Position numbers and translations under genes: made by a program
Shown: piece after piece, positions 1 through 9,216 of the stretch
Layout: each line of letters begins with the position of its first letter
Numbering within the stretch: position 1 is the stretch's first letter
The notes under the pieces: generated by a model
What the model saw: only the letters and a program-made list of their open reading frames with translations
What the model was told of the DNA's origin: nothing
The model's database searches: none
Assembly: GCF_000176915.2 (NCBI RefSeq)
Contig: NC_014844.1
Location: 3,224,001-3,288,000 of the forward strand
Source: Pseudodesulfovibrio aespoeensis Aspo-2
GTDB taxonomy: Bacteria; Desulfobacterota; Desulfovibrionia; Desulfovibrionales; Desulfovibrionaceae
Length of the DNA stretch: 64,000 nt
Reading direction: 5' to 3'

Positions 1-25
1 CGTCGTACCCCGACATGTCATTATT

Positions 26-1171
26 CTACCACTTGAACTGAGAAGTCTGGCGCCAAGTGTAGTAGGCCGGGTCGCGGAAGTCATCGATCAGGTGAGCGGT
101 GAACTCCAGCTCACACTTCTCGAAGAAGCGCTCCCAACCGATGCGGTTGGCCCAGTCGCCCAGCCGCTCGTACTTGTTGGCTTCGGCGGCGTAGGTGTCG
201 AGAATCTTCTTGATCACCTTGGTCAGCGTGGGCCAGCGGGGCGGCTCGTTGGGAATGAAGGGAACGACGACCTTGGAGAAGGCCGGCTTGGTGATGCGGT
301 TGGAGATCTTGCCGCCAACCATGATGGCGATGCCATCGCCTTCACCATCGGACAGGGGCAGGGAGGGGCACATGGTGTAGCAGTTGCCGCAGAACATGCA
401 CCGGTCTTCCTTGATGGCCACGGTCTTGTAGGTCTTGCCGTCAAGCTCGACCTTGGACGGGCGCACTGCACCGGTCGGGCAGGCAGCCACGGCCAGCGGA
501 ATCTCGCACAGGTTGTCCAGGTACTCGTGGTCGATGAGAGGCGGTTTGCGGTGGATGCCCAGGATGGCTATGTCGGAGCAGTGCACCGCGCCGCACATGT
601 TCAGGCAGCAGGCCATGGAGATGCGGACCGGGGCCGGCAGCTTCATGTTCTGGAAGTCGTCGAAGACGGCGTCCATGGTGACCTTGACCGTGCCGGAGGC
701 ATCGGTGGCCGGGGTGTGGCAGTGGACCCAACCCTGGGTGTGCACGATGTTGGTAACACCGGCACCGGTGCCGCCGACCGGGAACTTGTGGGAACCACCG
801 GGGAACTTCAGGCCGTTGAGGTACGCCTTCAGGTCCAGGGCGGCCTTTTTGTTATCGACGATGAACTCGATGTTGTTACGGGTCGTGAAACGCAGATTGC
901 CGCCAGCGAACTTGTCGGCGATCGCGCAGATTTCACGAACGTGGGACACGGTGATCAGGCGGGCGGAGCCGCAACGCACGGTGTATGCCTTGTCGCCGGA
1001 AAGGGCGGTGTGGCACAGAACGCCGGGCTCAAGGATCTCGTGATAGTCCCACTGGCCGAAGTTTTTCGCGATGACCGGGGGCAGGAACTCACCAAAGTGG
1101 CGAGGACCGATGTCGGAAATCCGACCTTCCATCGGTTTGCCGGGATTGTATCCGGAAGAAATGAAAGCCAT
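26..1171 (-). CDS. dsrB: Dissimilatory sulfite reductase beta subunit DsrB
   Basis: Beta subunit of the siroheme enzyme that reduces sulfite in the cytoplasm, the last step of sulfate respiration. The 381-residue product has the usual DsrB length. Siroheme/[4Fe-4S] region cysteines lie at C151 (VHCHTPATD), C188/C189 and C193 (ACCLNMCGA), and a ferredoxin-like cluster has C231, C258, C261, C264 and C268 ([12 protein letters not shown]). A longer reading from a TTG five codons upstream would swallow the GGAGG ribosome site, so the ATG at 1171, eight bases after GGAGG, is preferred. It follows dsrA by 18 bases, as expected for one transcript. The next gene (often dsrD) would lie beyond the left window edge. 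Confidence 0.97.
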   Translation of the reverse strand: MAFISSGYNPGKPMEGRISDIGPRHFGEFLPPVIAKNFGQWDYHEILEPGVLCHTALSGDKAYTVRCGSARLITVSHVREICAIADKFAGGNLRFTTRNNIEFIVDNKKAALDLKAYLNGLKFPGGSHKFPVGGTGAGVTNIVHTQGWVHCHTPATDASGTVKVTMDAVFDDFQNMKLPAPVRISMACCLNMCGAVHCSDIAILGIHRKPPLIDHEYLDNLCEIPLAVAACPTGAVRPSKVELDGKTYKTVAIKEDRCMFCGNCYTMCPSLPLSDGEGDGIAIMVGGKISNRITKPAFSKVVVPFIPNEPPRWPTLTKVIKKILDTYAAEANKYERLGDWANRIGWERFFEKCELEFTAHLIDDFRDPAYYTWRQTSQFKW

Positions 1172-1189
1172 GTTGTTTTCCTCCAATCT

Positions 1190-2509
1190 TTAGCGCTGGT
1201 GGCGTTTACGGAATGCGGCGAGATCGCGGTCCCAACCACCCTTGACGTCTTCCGCCTTCCAGAAGATGTAGGGGTTGTGGCGGGGCTCCTGAACGTGGCG
1301 GGGATCGGCCGCGATGCCGGCGGCGCTGGCCAGGGCGGCGAAGCCGAGACGTTTCATGGTCTCACCGATACGCTCGCGGTTCTTGCCCTCTTCCATCCAC
1401 CAGTCCCAGACACCTTCGATGATGTCTTTGATACCCTGGTAGTCGTCGTCCTTGTTGACTTCGATGAAGGGCACCAGCAGGGAACCCATCTGGGGACCGT
1501 CGAGGATCGGGGCCTTGGCGCCGCAGAAGATGGACACTCCGCGCTCGTCACCGATCTTCAGGGCCTGGGGCATGGTGTTGATGCAGTGCATGCAACGGAC
1601 GCATTCCTTGTGGTCCATGATCAGCTTGCCGCCTTCAAAGCTCAGGCACTTGGACGGACACAGATCAACGACTTCCTTCTGGATGTCGAACTTGCCCCAG
1701 TCGCGACCGGCATGAGCGCCGGCGTTGGGGGCGATGTCACCGCCAACGTAGGCGGCAACGACTTCCTGGTTGATCTTGATGGGGCCCTTGAAGGTGCCGA
1801 GGAAGCCGAGGTCGGAACGGGCGATGGCAGCCACGCAGCCGTTGGGGCAGCCGTCGAACTTGAATTTGAACTTGTAGGGGAACGCCGGGCGGTGCAACTC
1901 GTCCTGGTATTCCAGGGTCAGGTTGTAGCAAAGCTCCTGCGAGTCGTAGCAGGCGTATTCGCAACGGGACATGCCCATGCAGGAGGCCGGGGTGCGCAGG
2001 TTGGAGCCGGAACCGCCGAGGTCGACGCCCATGTTATGGGTCAGTTCCCAGAAGATCTCCTCAAGCTGCGGGGTGGACGTGCCAAGCAGCACGATGTCGC
2101 CGGTGGCGCCGTGCATGTTGGTAAGGCCGGAGCCGCGCAGTTCCCAGATGTCCATGAGGCTGTTCAGGAACTCGGTGTTGTACCACATGCCCATGGGCTG
2201 GGCAACACGCACGGTGTGGAAGTGAGCCACGCCGGGGAACATCTGGGGCTGGTCACAGTAACGACCGATAACGCCGCCGCCGTAACCGAAAACGCCGACG
2301 ATGCCGCCGTGCTTCCAGTGGGTCTCACCGTCGGTGTAGGACATCTCAAGAACGCCGAGCAGATCGTCAGGGCAGTCGGCTGCAACCTGATACTCAATGC
2401 CCTTCTCATTCTTAGCGCGAGATGCCGCCTCCTGTTTGATGTCGGATACGAAGCTGGGCCACGGGCCGCTTTCCAGCTGATCCAACAAAGGAGTTTTGTG
2501 TTTCGCCAT
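1190..2509 (-). CDS. dsrA: Dissimilatory sulfite reductase alpha subunit DsrA
   Basis: Catalytic alpha subunit of dissimilatory sulfite reductase, 439 residues, normal for the family. The siroheme-[4Fe-4S] cysteines are C177 and C183 (SCMGMSRCEYAC) and C221 and C225 (GCPNGC). An inserted ferredoxin domain has C284, C288, C303, C306 and C309. The ATG at 2509 follows GGAGG by eight bases; an upstream in-frame start at 2524 would lie across that site and is not used. First gene of the dsrAB transcript, with a promoter candidate about 170-190 bases upstream. Confidence 0.97.
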   Translation of the reverse strand: MAKHKTPLLDQLESGPWPSFVSDIKQEAASRAKNEKGIEYQVAADCPDDLLGVLEMSYTDGETHWKHGGIVGVFGYGGGVIGRYCDQPQMFPGVAHFHTVRVAQPMGMWYNTEFLNSLMDIWELRGSGLTNMHGATGDIVLLGTSTPQLEEIFWELTHNMGVDLGGSGSNLRTPASCMGMSRCEYACYDSQELCYNLTLEYQDELHRPAFPYKFKFKFDGCPNGCVAAIARSDLGFLGTFKGPIKINQEVVAAYVGGDIAPNAGAHAGRDWGKFDIQKEVVDLCPSKCLSFEGGKLIMDHKECVRCMHCINTMPQALKIGDERGVSIFCGAKAPILDGPQMGSLLVPFIEVNKDDDYQGIKDIIEGVWDWWMEEGKNRERIGETMKRLGFAALASAAGIAADPRHVQEPRHNPYIFWKAEDVKGGWDRDLAAFRKRHQR

Positions 2510-3054
2510 TCCCTTAACCTCCATTGTTTGATTAAGATGTTGCCATCAACCATTCTAATCCGGGCCGTTTCTCACACTGACTGATCGACCAGAACCCGGA
2601 TGCCTTTGCTACAGTACGCGAAAAACGCTGAACCGGCACATGCGCCGTAATTCACAAGATATGTAGGGATGACAATGTACTGGATGCTCCGGCTTTTTGT
2701 CAACCGGTAATTCCCAAAAACATCTTGCCAATCCTTAATTTACGAGCCAAAGCCCGCGTTGCGCCGGATGCCTGTTCCATCTCCTCGCGATGTACAAAGG
2801 GCGACATGGTCCAATGGATCACACCAGGGTATCCGCTCCTAAATCGATACCCCAAAAGATTTTCATGGGCAACACAAACTTCCATTCTCCACACTGGCAC
2901 TTCATTTTCCCGTCCGCTGGCCCTTTTGCCCCTTTTCCCACACCCCTCACGCCGGATCGGCTTGCCCTTGCGAAAATCGTCCCGGAGTTGTATCGACCCC
3001 GGACATGACAACGCCGACACGCTCCCGGCCCAAACCCAACGGATGCCAAACGCC
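2510..3054. other. 545-base divergent intergenic region
   Basis: Separates dsrA (minus) from the YkgJ-type gene (plus). It holds the dsrAB promoter candidate at 2651-2703. The stretch 2725-3054 can be read as an open frame joined to the YkgJ-type gene, but it lacks family similarity, has poor codon use and has no ribosome site, so it is treated as non-coding. No other clear element was seen. Confidence 0.5.
2651..2703 (-). promoter_or_regulatory. dsrAB promoter with Rex-like half-site
   Basis: Reading the minus strand, TTGACA (2703-2698) is followed after 18 bases by TACATT (2679-2674), a reasonable sigma-70-type pair. This would put the start near 2667 and leave a leader of roughly 155 bases before dsrA. 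Just downstream of the -10 is TTGTGAA (2657-2651), an exact half of the Rex operator consensus; the other half is not recognisable. Promoter assignment is inferred from sequence only. Confidence 0.45.
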
Positions 3055-3720
3055 ATGACACCAGAAGCCACCTGCAAGCGGTGCGGGGACTGTTGCCGCA
3101 ACGGCGGGCCTGCCCTGCACCGCCAGGATCTCCCCCTGATCCAGGACGGCACCATTCCCCTTGCCGATATCGTCACCCTGCGCCCCGGCGAGTGGGCCTA
3201 TGACCAGCCCGCCAAGCGTCTGCTCCCCCTTGGCGAGGAGATTCTCAAGATCAAGGGGCGCGACAGCGCCTGGACCTGCATCTACTACAGCCCCGAGGGC
3301 CGCGCCTGCGGCCTGTACGAGACCAGACCCATCGAATGCCAGCTGCTCTTCTGCCGCGACATTGAGCCCATCGCCGCCATGTACGACAAGGACCGCCTGA
3401 CCAGGGCCGACCTGCTCCCGACCGGCCACCCCCTGCTCGATCTGGTCCGCGGGCACGACGAAAAATGCGCCCCCCTGCGCATGGAGGAGGCCGCCAAGAT
3501 GGCGCGGGCAGGCGACGCCGAGGCTGGCGCGGACCTCAAGGAGATGGTGGTCTTCGACATGGAACTGCGCCGCCTGACCCAGGAAAAATCGGGCATGGCG
3601 CGCAACATCAACGATTTTCTCTTCGGCAGGCCGCTGCGGACCCTGCTGCGAGCCATGAACATCAACGTCTACGAGGTGGGCGGCTCTGTCCGCTTCGGTT
3701 TCGATCAGGAAGGCAAGTGA
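3055..3720 (+). CDS. YkgJ-family cysteine-cluster protein
   Basis: About 221 residues beginning MTPEATCKRCGDCC. The N-terminal CxxCGxCC motif plus later cysteines (WTCIYY, CGLYETRPIEC, LLFCRD) match the Fe/Zn cysteine-cluster family typified by YkgJ, whose biochemical role is poorly known. An in-frame ATG four codons earlier (MPNAM) is also possible. The stop overlaps the next start as TGATG, so the two genes are translationally coupled. No membrane segments were seen. Confidence 0.75.
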   Translation: MTPEATCKRCGDCCRNGGPALHRQDLPLIQDGTIPLADIVTLRPGEWAYDQPAKRLLPLGEEILKIKGRDSAWTCIYYSPEGRACGLYETRPIECQLLFCRDIEPIAAMYDKDRLTRADLLPTGHPLLDLVRGHDEKCAPLRMEEAAKMARAGDAEAGADLKEMVVFDMELRRLTQEKSGMARNINDFLFGRPLRTLLRAMNINVYEVGGSVRFGFDQEGK

Positions 3721-3974
3721 TGAAAGACGAACGCGGCCACTACTACACCCCGTCCCTGCAAAGCCCGGAAGTGCGTATGTATGTGCGCGACAACAACGGC
3801 GTCATCGAGTTCCGGCTCTACAACCCCGCCGAGCCCATCATCTGGGAGAAGCACCAGTGGGTCCCCTACCCGGCCATCCTCAAGGCCTCGGAAATGTTCA
3901 AGGAACGCGGCACTGGCCGCAATCCGCTGGCCTTGTACGACCTTGAAATCGCGAAAAAGCTGCTAAGCTGCTGA
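3720..3974 (+). CDS. Small conserved-type hypothetical protein (84 aa)
   Basis: Starts inside the stop of the YkgJ-type gene (TGATG overlap), which strongly supports this start and co-expression. The product is soluble, rich in aromatic residues (HYYTP, EPIIWEKHQWVPYP) and ends with a single cysteine. I do not recognise a family. The overlap suggests it works with the cysteine-cluster protein. Confidence 0.65.
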   Translation: MKDERGHYYTPSLQSPEVRMYVRDNNGVIEFRLYNPAEPIIWEKHQWVPYPAILKASEMFKERGTGRNPLALYDLEIAKKLLSC

Positions 3975-4052
3975 GGCCGCCGGTCCGGCCCGCTGGCGTG
4001 TGCCGCCAGGGCCGGGCACCCTGCCGCCACCGCCACACGCCAACAACGCGCA

Positions 4053-4083
4053 ACGCCCCGGCAGGGGCTTCCCGTCGGGGCGT
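4053..4083. terminator. Candidate bidirectional terminator
   Basis: ACGCCCCG (4053-4060) pairs with CGGGGCGT (4076-4083) across a 15-base loop, between two convergent genes. A second small hairpin (CTGGCG/CGCCAG) precedes it near 3993. There is no clear U tract, so function is inferred from position and GC stem. Confidence 0.35.
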
Positions 4084-4102
4084 CGTGCGCGTCGCCTGTC
4101 CG

Positions 4103-4711
4103 CTATTTGCCGACCCTGGCCCAAAAGTCCGGCCATTTGGCGAGCAGCCCGCGCATGGCCTTGCCCCGGTGGGAGCGGAGGTTCTTGACCTCGGGATCAA
4201 GCTCGGCCACGTGGCAGCCAAGCTCCGGGTCCACGACAATGACATCGTAGCCGAAGCCGCCGCTGCCCTTGTAGCCATGACCCACGCGGATATCGTAGCT
4301 GCCGTCCGCGTCGATGCACTCGCCTGACGGGGCCACGGCCACCATGACGCAGCGGTAGCGACCCATGCGCTGCTCGTCTGGCACGCCGCGCAGCTCGGCC
4401 AACATCTTCTCGTTGTTGGCGTGGTCGTCGCACGCCTCGCCCGCGTAGCGGGCCGAATACACGCCGGGCCGGCCATCCAGGGCGTCCACCTCGATGCCCG
4501 AATCGTCTGCCACGGCCACCAGCCCGGTGGCCCCGGCCACGGTGCGCGCCTTGATCAGCGCGTTTTCCAGAAAGGTCTCGCCGGTCTCGGGTATCTCCCC
4601 GATCTCCGGGAACTCGGACAGACTGCGCACCCGGACCCCGAACGGCTCAAGCATGACCGAAAGCTCGCGGATCTTTCCCTTGTTGCCGGTGGCAAGGACA
4701 ATGGCCTCCAC
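4103..4711 (-). CDS. rdgB: XTP/dITP pyrophosphatase (RdgB/HAM1 family)
   Basis: Hydrolyses non-canonical purine triphosphates (ITP, dITP, XTP) to monophosphates, keeping them out of nucleic acids. The N-terminus IVLATGNKGKIREL contains the family substrate loop, and the middle has ETFLENALIKA, VADDSGIEVDAL and PGVYSARYAG; GGFGYD lies toward the end. The GTG at 4711 follows an AGGGGG ribosome site by five bases and gives 202 residues, the usual length; an upstream reading to 4753 is less likely. It lies 60 bases after the kinase gene and may share its transcript. Confidence 0.92.
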   Translation of the reverse strand: MEAIVLATGNKGKIRELSVMLEPFGVRVRSLSEFPEIGEIPETGETFLENALIKARTVAGATGLVAVADDSGIEVDALDGRPGVYSARYAGEACDDHANNEKMLAELRGVPDEQRMGRYRCVMVAVAPSGECIDADGSYDIRVGHGYKGSGGFGYDVIVVDPELGCHVAELDPEVKNLRSHRGKAMRGLLAKWPDFWARVGK

Positions 4712-4771
4712 GGACACCCCCTGTGATTCTGTGCGTGATCGCGCCGGACGCACCCCGGCACAGGGGCGTGT

Positions 4772-6253
4772 TTACGCGGACTCCTCGGAATCCGCAACCG
4801 CCAGGATGGGCGGCAGGAACAGGGTGATCTTGGTGCCCGCGCCCACGCGGCTGACCAGATCCACCTCGCCGCCGATCTCGTCGATGATCTTGCGCGTCTG
4901 GGCCAGCCCCAGGCCCGCGCCCTTGCCCCTGGTGGAAAAGAACGGGCTGAAAATCTTGTCCCTGATCTCGAGCGGGATGCCGTGGCCCGTGTCCTCCACG
5001 GCCAGCACCGCGTAGTTGTGGGTCATGGTGGTGGTCACCAGCAGTCTGCCGCCGCCGTCCATGGCCTCCAGCGAATTCTTGACCAGATTGATCAGGCACT
5101 GCTTGATCAGGTCGGGGTTGGCGCGCACCCTGGCCACGTTCTCGTCCAGGTCCACCGTGGCCGTGACGCCCTGGTTTTCGCAGGGCAGGCTCATGACGCT
5201 CATGGTCGCGGTGACCAGCTCGTTGATGTCCACCTCGGCCACCTGGGCCTCGGTGGGCCGGGTGAAGTTGAGCAGACTCTTGAGTATCTCGTCGAGCCGC
5301 CTGGATTCGTCGAGGATGATGCCGATCTTCTCCCGGACTTTGTCGTCCAGGCCGCCCGAGCGCATGAGCGAGTTGGCAAACCCGCTGATGGTGAAGAGCG
5401 GGTTGCGGATCTCGTGGGCCATGTAGGTGGACAGCTCACCGATGGAGGCCAGCTTTTCGGCCTGTTGCAGCCGGTGCTCCATGGACGTGCGCTGGGTGAT
5501 GTCGCGCCGGATGGCGACCACGTGGTTGACAGCGCCCTCCTCGTCGAACACCGGATGGGTGTAGACGCGGAAATACCGCACCCGACCGTCCGCGCCCACC
5601 TCGCTGGTCATGGTTTCCGCAGGCCCCCTGGTCTGCATGGTTTTCCCGAAGGGGTCCTTCTCGAACCCGCACTCCGGCTTGTCCGTGCCCGTGAACACCT
5701 CGCAGTACGAAAGCCCGACAATCTCGCGCTTGGCCTTGCCCAGCCTGTCGAGCACCGTCTTGTTCATGCCCACGATCTCGCCCCGGTTGTCCAGAAAGAG
5801 AATCTCGTGGTCCATCTGGTCGATGATGGTCTTGAGCATATTCTGGGTGTGCAGCAAGTCCAGCTTGCAGGCCACCCATATCTTGTCGGAAGCGAGCAGA
5901 TTTATGAAGAAATTCGCCGCATTGCGCTCAACAAGCGTAACCCTGGCGGGCAGATGGGCGCGCAGATCCTGAATCAGCCCGGACCGGCCCGTGGACTCGA
6001 TGACCAGGTTGATCTCCGGATGGCTTTCTAGCATCTCCCGATATCCCGCATAGGTCGGGATGTGTCCGTTGACACCCCGGTCGTCCTCGGGCAGCGCACC
6101 GCCGCCGGGCAGGGCCACGGCCACGATCCCGATCTCCTGAAGCACCGCGTCATTGGCCTTGTCCTTGAACATCTGCCAAAATGTCAGTAGAGCCGGGATG
6201 TCGCCGATGACGCCGATGACGTACCGTTTGTCCTCGCCGTATGTTGCTGACAC
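4772..6253 (-). CDS. PAS-domain histidine kinase with Rossmann-like N-terminal domain
   Basis: A 493-residue cytoplasmic sensor kinase. Residues 10-125 resemble a nucleotide-binding Rossmann domain of the Gfo/Idh type: YVIGVIGD, then IVAVALPGG, then YREMLESHPEINLVIESTG. Residues 142-255 form a PAS domain ending in RRDITQR. The phosphoacceptor is H280 (MAHEIRNPL), followed by an N box (LVKNSLEAM) and G boxes (VEDTGHGI, GKGAGLGLA). No membrane segment and no adjacent response regulator were found. The GTG start at 6253 follows AGGAGG by five bases. The kinase core is certain; the N-terminal assignment is by pattern. Confidence 0.88.
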   Translation of the reverse strand: MSATYGEDKRYVIGVIGDIPALLTFWQMFKDKANDAVLQEIGIVAVALPGGGALPEDDRGVNGHIPTYAGYREMLESHPEINLVIESTGRSGLIQDLRAHLPARVTLVERNAANFFINLLASDKIWVACKLDLLHTQNMLKTIIDQMDHEILFLDNRGEIVGMNKTVLDRLGKAKREIVGLSYCEVFTGTDKPECGFEKDPFGKTMQTRGPAETMTSEVGADGRVRYFRVYTHPVFDEEGAVNHVVAIRRDITQRTSMEHRLQQAEKLASIGELSTYMAHEIRNPLFTISGFANSLMRSGGLDDKVREKIGIILDESRRLDEILKSLLNFTRPTEAQVAEVDINELVTATMSVMSLPCENQGVTATVDLDENVARVRANPDLIKQCLINLVKNSLEAMDGGGRLLVTTTMTHNYAVLAVEDTGHGIPLEIRDKIFSPFFSTRGKGAGLGLAQTRKIIDEIGGEVDLVSRVGAGTKITLFLPPILAVADSEESA

Positions 6254-6355
6254 TGTGACCTCCTGACCGGAAATGTTCTCCCCCTCCCGACAATCAAGAG
6301 GGGGGCATTTACGGATACTAATATATTATGACGCCCTTTTCAAAGGATTAAAGAC

Positions 6356-7687
6356 ATGGCGCACCATTCTGTCCCTGCTGTCAAGGTGTTCACGGTCAGC
6401 CTCGGCTGCCCCAAAAACCTCGTGGACACCGAGCGGCTGCTCGGCGCGCTCGGCCCGGCCATGCTCCCGGCGGACACCGTTGCCCAAGCCGACCTGGCCC
6501 TGATCAACACCTGCGGCTTCATCCAGCCTGCGGTCGAGGAATCCGTGGCCGCCATCCTCGACGCTGTGCGCGATGCCGACGAAACCCGCGAAAGCACCGG
6601 CAGACGCCCGCTGGTGGCCGTGGCCGGCTGCCTTGTCAGCCGCTATGGGCAGGACCTGCGCGAGGAGCTGCCCGAAGTCGATCTCTGGCTCTCCACCGAC
6701 CAGCTCCACCTCTGGCCCGTCATGATCGCCCAGGCCATCACCCACGCCCGCCCCATCCCGAACGCGCCCCGCCGACTCTCCACCGGCCCGGCCTACGCCT
6801 ATCTCAAGATCAGCGAAGGGTGCTCCCACAACTGCCACTTCTGCACCATCCCCTCCATCCGCGGTCCGCACAGAAGCCGCCCGGTGGAAGCCCTCCTGGA
6901 CGAGGCGCGCACCCTGGCCGCCAGCGTCCCTGAAATAATCATCGTCGGCCAGGACTCGACCTCCTACGGCTCGGACCTCGGCGGCGACAACACCATCAAG
7001 CATCTCGTCTCCGGCCTGGCCGACCTCCCCGGCCTCGCCTGGCTCAGGCTCATGTATCTCTACCCCGCCGGGCTTACCGACGACCTGCTGGGCTTCCTCA
7101 AATCCATCGGCGACCCCCTGCTGCCCTACTTCGACATCCCGCTCCAGCACGCCCACCCCGACGTGCTCGCCTCCATGGGCCGCCCCTTTGCCCGCAACCC
7201 GCGCAAGGTCATCGACCGCGTGCGCGCCCACTTCTCCGATGCCGCCCTGCGCACCACCTTCATCGTCGGCTATCCCGGCGAAACCGACGAACACTTCGAC
7301 CACCTGATGCGCTTTGTCGAGGAAACCCGCTTCCACCACCTCGGCGTCTTCCCTTACTGGCCCGAGGACGGCACCCCCGCCGCCGCCCTGCCCGATCCGG
7401 TGGACGACCAGACCAAACTCGACCGCCGCGACGCCCTCATGGCCCTCCAGGCCGACATCAGCCGCGAGATCATGGAATCCCACGTCGGCCAGACCCTGCC
7501 CGTGCTCATCGAAGCGCCCTCCCCGGAATGGCCCGGGCTCTTCACGGGCCGCACCTGGTTCCAGGCCCCGGAAGTGGACGGCACCACCTACGTCAGCACG
7601 CCGCCCGACACCACCCTCACCCCAGGAACCATCGTCACCATCGAAATCGACAAGGCCGACACCTACGACCTCTCGGGGCTCGTCTGA
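6356..7687 (+). CDS. rimO: Ribosomal protein S12 methylthiotransferase RimO
   Basis: Radical-SAM enzyme that adds a methylthio group to an aspartate of ribosomal protein S12. The N-terminal UPF0004 domain has C18 in SLGCPKNLVD, which is typical of RimO rather than MiaB. The radical-SAM triad is C156, C160 and C163 (GCSHNCHFC), and a C-terminal TRAM domain follows. 443 residues is normal for the family. It is monocistronic, divergent from the kinase, with a TATATT-like box at 6321-6326. Confidence 0.95.
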   Translation: MAHHSVPAVKVFTVSLGCPKNLVDTERLLGALGPAMLPADTVAQADLALINTCGFIQPAVEESVAAILDAVRDADETRESTGRRPLVAVAGCLVSRYGQDLREELPEVDLWLSTDQLHLWPVMIAQAITHARPIPNAPRRLSTGPAYAYLKISEGCSHNCHFCTIPSIRGPHRSRPVEALLDEARTLAASVPEIIIVGQDSTSYGSDLGGDNTIKHLVSGLADLPGLAWLRLMYLYPAGLTDDLLGFLKSIGDPLLPYFDIPLQHAHPDVLASMGRPFARNPRKVIDRVRAHFSDAALRTTFIVGYPGETDEHFDHLMRFVEETRFHHLGVFPYWPEDGTPAAALPDPVDDQTKLDRRDALMALQADISREIMESHVGQTLPVLIEAPSPEWPGLFTGRTWFQAPEVDGTTYVSTPPDTTLTPGTIVTIEIDKADTYDLSGLV

Positions 7688-7845
7688 GGCATCGCGGCAG
7701 CGGCAGGCTGGCCCCAAGTACACTCGTGCGCCGCTGCTTCTAAATATCCACGCCGACCACGCCAATTTCGACGTCACTGGCGGCAGCAAGCTATGGGCAA
7801 GAGCCGTCGCTGTCGCTCCTCCAAGCTAAAGAGCCCTCCCGGCGG

Positions 7846-7881
7846 GGTTCTTTTTTGGCTGGGCCGCCCCAAAAAAGAACC
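7846..7881. repeat. Palindrome A: 13-bp perfect inverted repeat with 10-base loop
   Basis: GGTTCTTTTTTGG (7846-7858) is the exact reverse complement of CCAAAAAAGAACC (7869-7881); the loop is CTGGGCCGCC. It lies just upstream of the IS110-type transposase. It could terminate rimO transcription, or be a dispersed repeat that served as an insertion target. Confidence 0.7.
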
Positions 7882-9115
7882 AAATACCATGCTGGCCTTA
7901 CCTGAGGTAGTCTGAGTTTGAACGACAACTTAGAACCGCAGGAGGCACAGCATGGCAAAGTATTCAGTATCACGAATCAGCGATTTTCTGGAAGCGTTTG
8001 AAGGCCGGGAGATTCACGTCGGCGTGGACGTTCACAAACTCAGTTATCATGTGGCGGTGCGTCGCGAGGATGGGGCTTGTGAGACATGGGTAGCGCCTGC
8101 CAAGCCATATGATTTGGTCCTGGCGTTGCTCGAATTGGGGCAGCCAATAGCACAGGTCACTTATGAATCCGGCCCAACGGGTTTTGGGCTATGTCGGGCC
8201 ATGGAAGAGGCTGGCATAGATTGCTGCGTGGTTGCCCCGAGCAAGGTTCCCCGTGCTGTGGTTGCGGGGTCAAAGACAGATCGGTTGGACTGTATCAAAC
8301 TGGCCGACTATGCCGCCAAGGGCATGCTTAAGGGGATCGCCGTGCCTACTCCTGCCGAGGAAGGAGAGCGCAGCCTGATTCGCCGCAGGTCGCAGATTGT
8401 CGACAACATCCGCCGCGCCAAGTTACGGATCAAGTCGTTGCTGCTTTACGTCGGCGCGGAGGAGCCGCCAGGGCTATCGCAGTGGTCCGGGCAAGCCGTT
8501 GGGAGACTGTCGACTCTTCAAATCGAGCCTGCCGCCAAGTTGACGCTGGACAGCCTGTTGCGCGAGTTGTCTTGGCAGAAGGTGGAGCTAAAAGAGATCG
8601 AGGCGACTCTGTCCATGATCATGGTAAAACGGCATGAAGAGGCTATGAAGCGGCTGCGGACGGTCCCCGGCGTCGGCCCGACGGTCGCCACCACGTTTTT
8701 GCTGGAGGTCTTTCGTCCGGAGCGTTTTCAGTGTCATGAACAGGTCGTGTCGTATCTCGGTCTTGCGCCGACGGTTCGCCAAAGTGGTGAGCGATCATCA
8801 CGCGGCCGACTTGTTCCTGTCGGACAAAAACGATTGCGAAGCCTCCTGGTCGAATCCGCTTGGATATGGCAGGCAAAAGTTCCTAAAATCAAAGAACGTT
8901 ACAACCAGCTTGTCGCAAAAACAGGAGTGCCGCAAAAAGCCATTGCAGCCATAGCTCGCCTCCTGGCAATCGTTTTATGGCGTTTGAGTCTTTCGGGCCG
9001 TTGTTATCAAAGTTCATAACCTGAATCACCAATCTGCGCGGGCGTTTTTCGGCTGTTTAGACAGCGTGAACCAAATGGCGCAATAATGATTTTGTACCGA
9101 ACGAATGGTACTTGG
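7880..9115 (+). mobile_element. IS110-family insertion sequence (ends unresolved)
   Basis: The element is defined by the intact transposase at 7952-9019. The only end candidates I can see are near-matching inverted 11-mers, CCAAATACCAT at 7880-7890 and ATGGTACTTGG at 9105-9115 (10 of 11 paired). IS110-family elements usually lack long terminal repeats and target duplications, so the true ends may differ, and the right end could extend past 9330. Its G+C is visibly lower than that of neighbouring genes, consistent with transfer. Confidence 0.45.
7952..9019 (+). CDS. IS110-family transposase (DEDD recombinase)
   Basis: A 355-residue apparently intact recombinase. The RuvC-like DEDD residues are D26 (VGVDVHK), E72 (TYESGPTG), D110 and D113 (KTDRLD). 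The C-terminal transposase_20 region has the helix-hairpin-helix RLRTVPGVGPTVA (about 234-246), and S278 in RQSGERSSRG is the likely nucleophile serine. A strong ribosome site (AGGAGG, 10 bases from ATG) precedes it. Members of this family use an RNA from the non-coding end of the element to choose target and donor sites. Confidence 0.93.
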   Translation: MAKYSVSRISDFLEAFEGREIHVGVDVHKLSYHVAVRREDGACETWVAPAKPYDLVLALLELGQPIAQVTYESGPTGFGLCRAMEEAGIDCCVVAPSKVPRAVVAGSKTDRLDCIKLADYAAKGMLKGIAVPTPAEEGERSLIRRRSQIVDNIRRAKLRIKSLLLYVGAEEPPGLSQWSGQAVGRLSTLQIEPAAKLTLDSLLRELSWQKVELKEIEATLSMIMVKRHEEAMKRLRTVPGVGPTVATTFLLEVFRPERFQCHEQVVSYLGLAPTVRQSGERSSRGRLVPVGQKRLRSLLVESAWIWQAKVPKIKERYNQLVAKTGVPQKAIAAIARLLAIVLWRLSLSGRCYQSS

Positions 9116-9216
9116 TGCCAGAGAGCACGAATAGGAAAAGGCTATACACAGATTCCCTTGACGGTGGGCCACATAGGAAAAAACGCGGCTTTTTAGCTTG
9201 GCCGCCTGCACTCCAC

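Noticed and set aside
92..2584. Long plus-strand open frame opposite dsrAB
   Set aside because: Shadow of the dsr genes on the other strand, without ribosome site or recognisable motifs.
2725..3054. In-frame extension of the YkgJ-type gene
   Set aside because: Family start is at the CxxCGxCC region; the extension has poor codon use and no ribosome site.
7712..7730. CCAAGTAC sequence near rimO as an IS end repeat
   Set aside because: It only shares an 8-mer with the right flank and lies outside palindrome A; the 7880/9105 pair is a better candidate.
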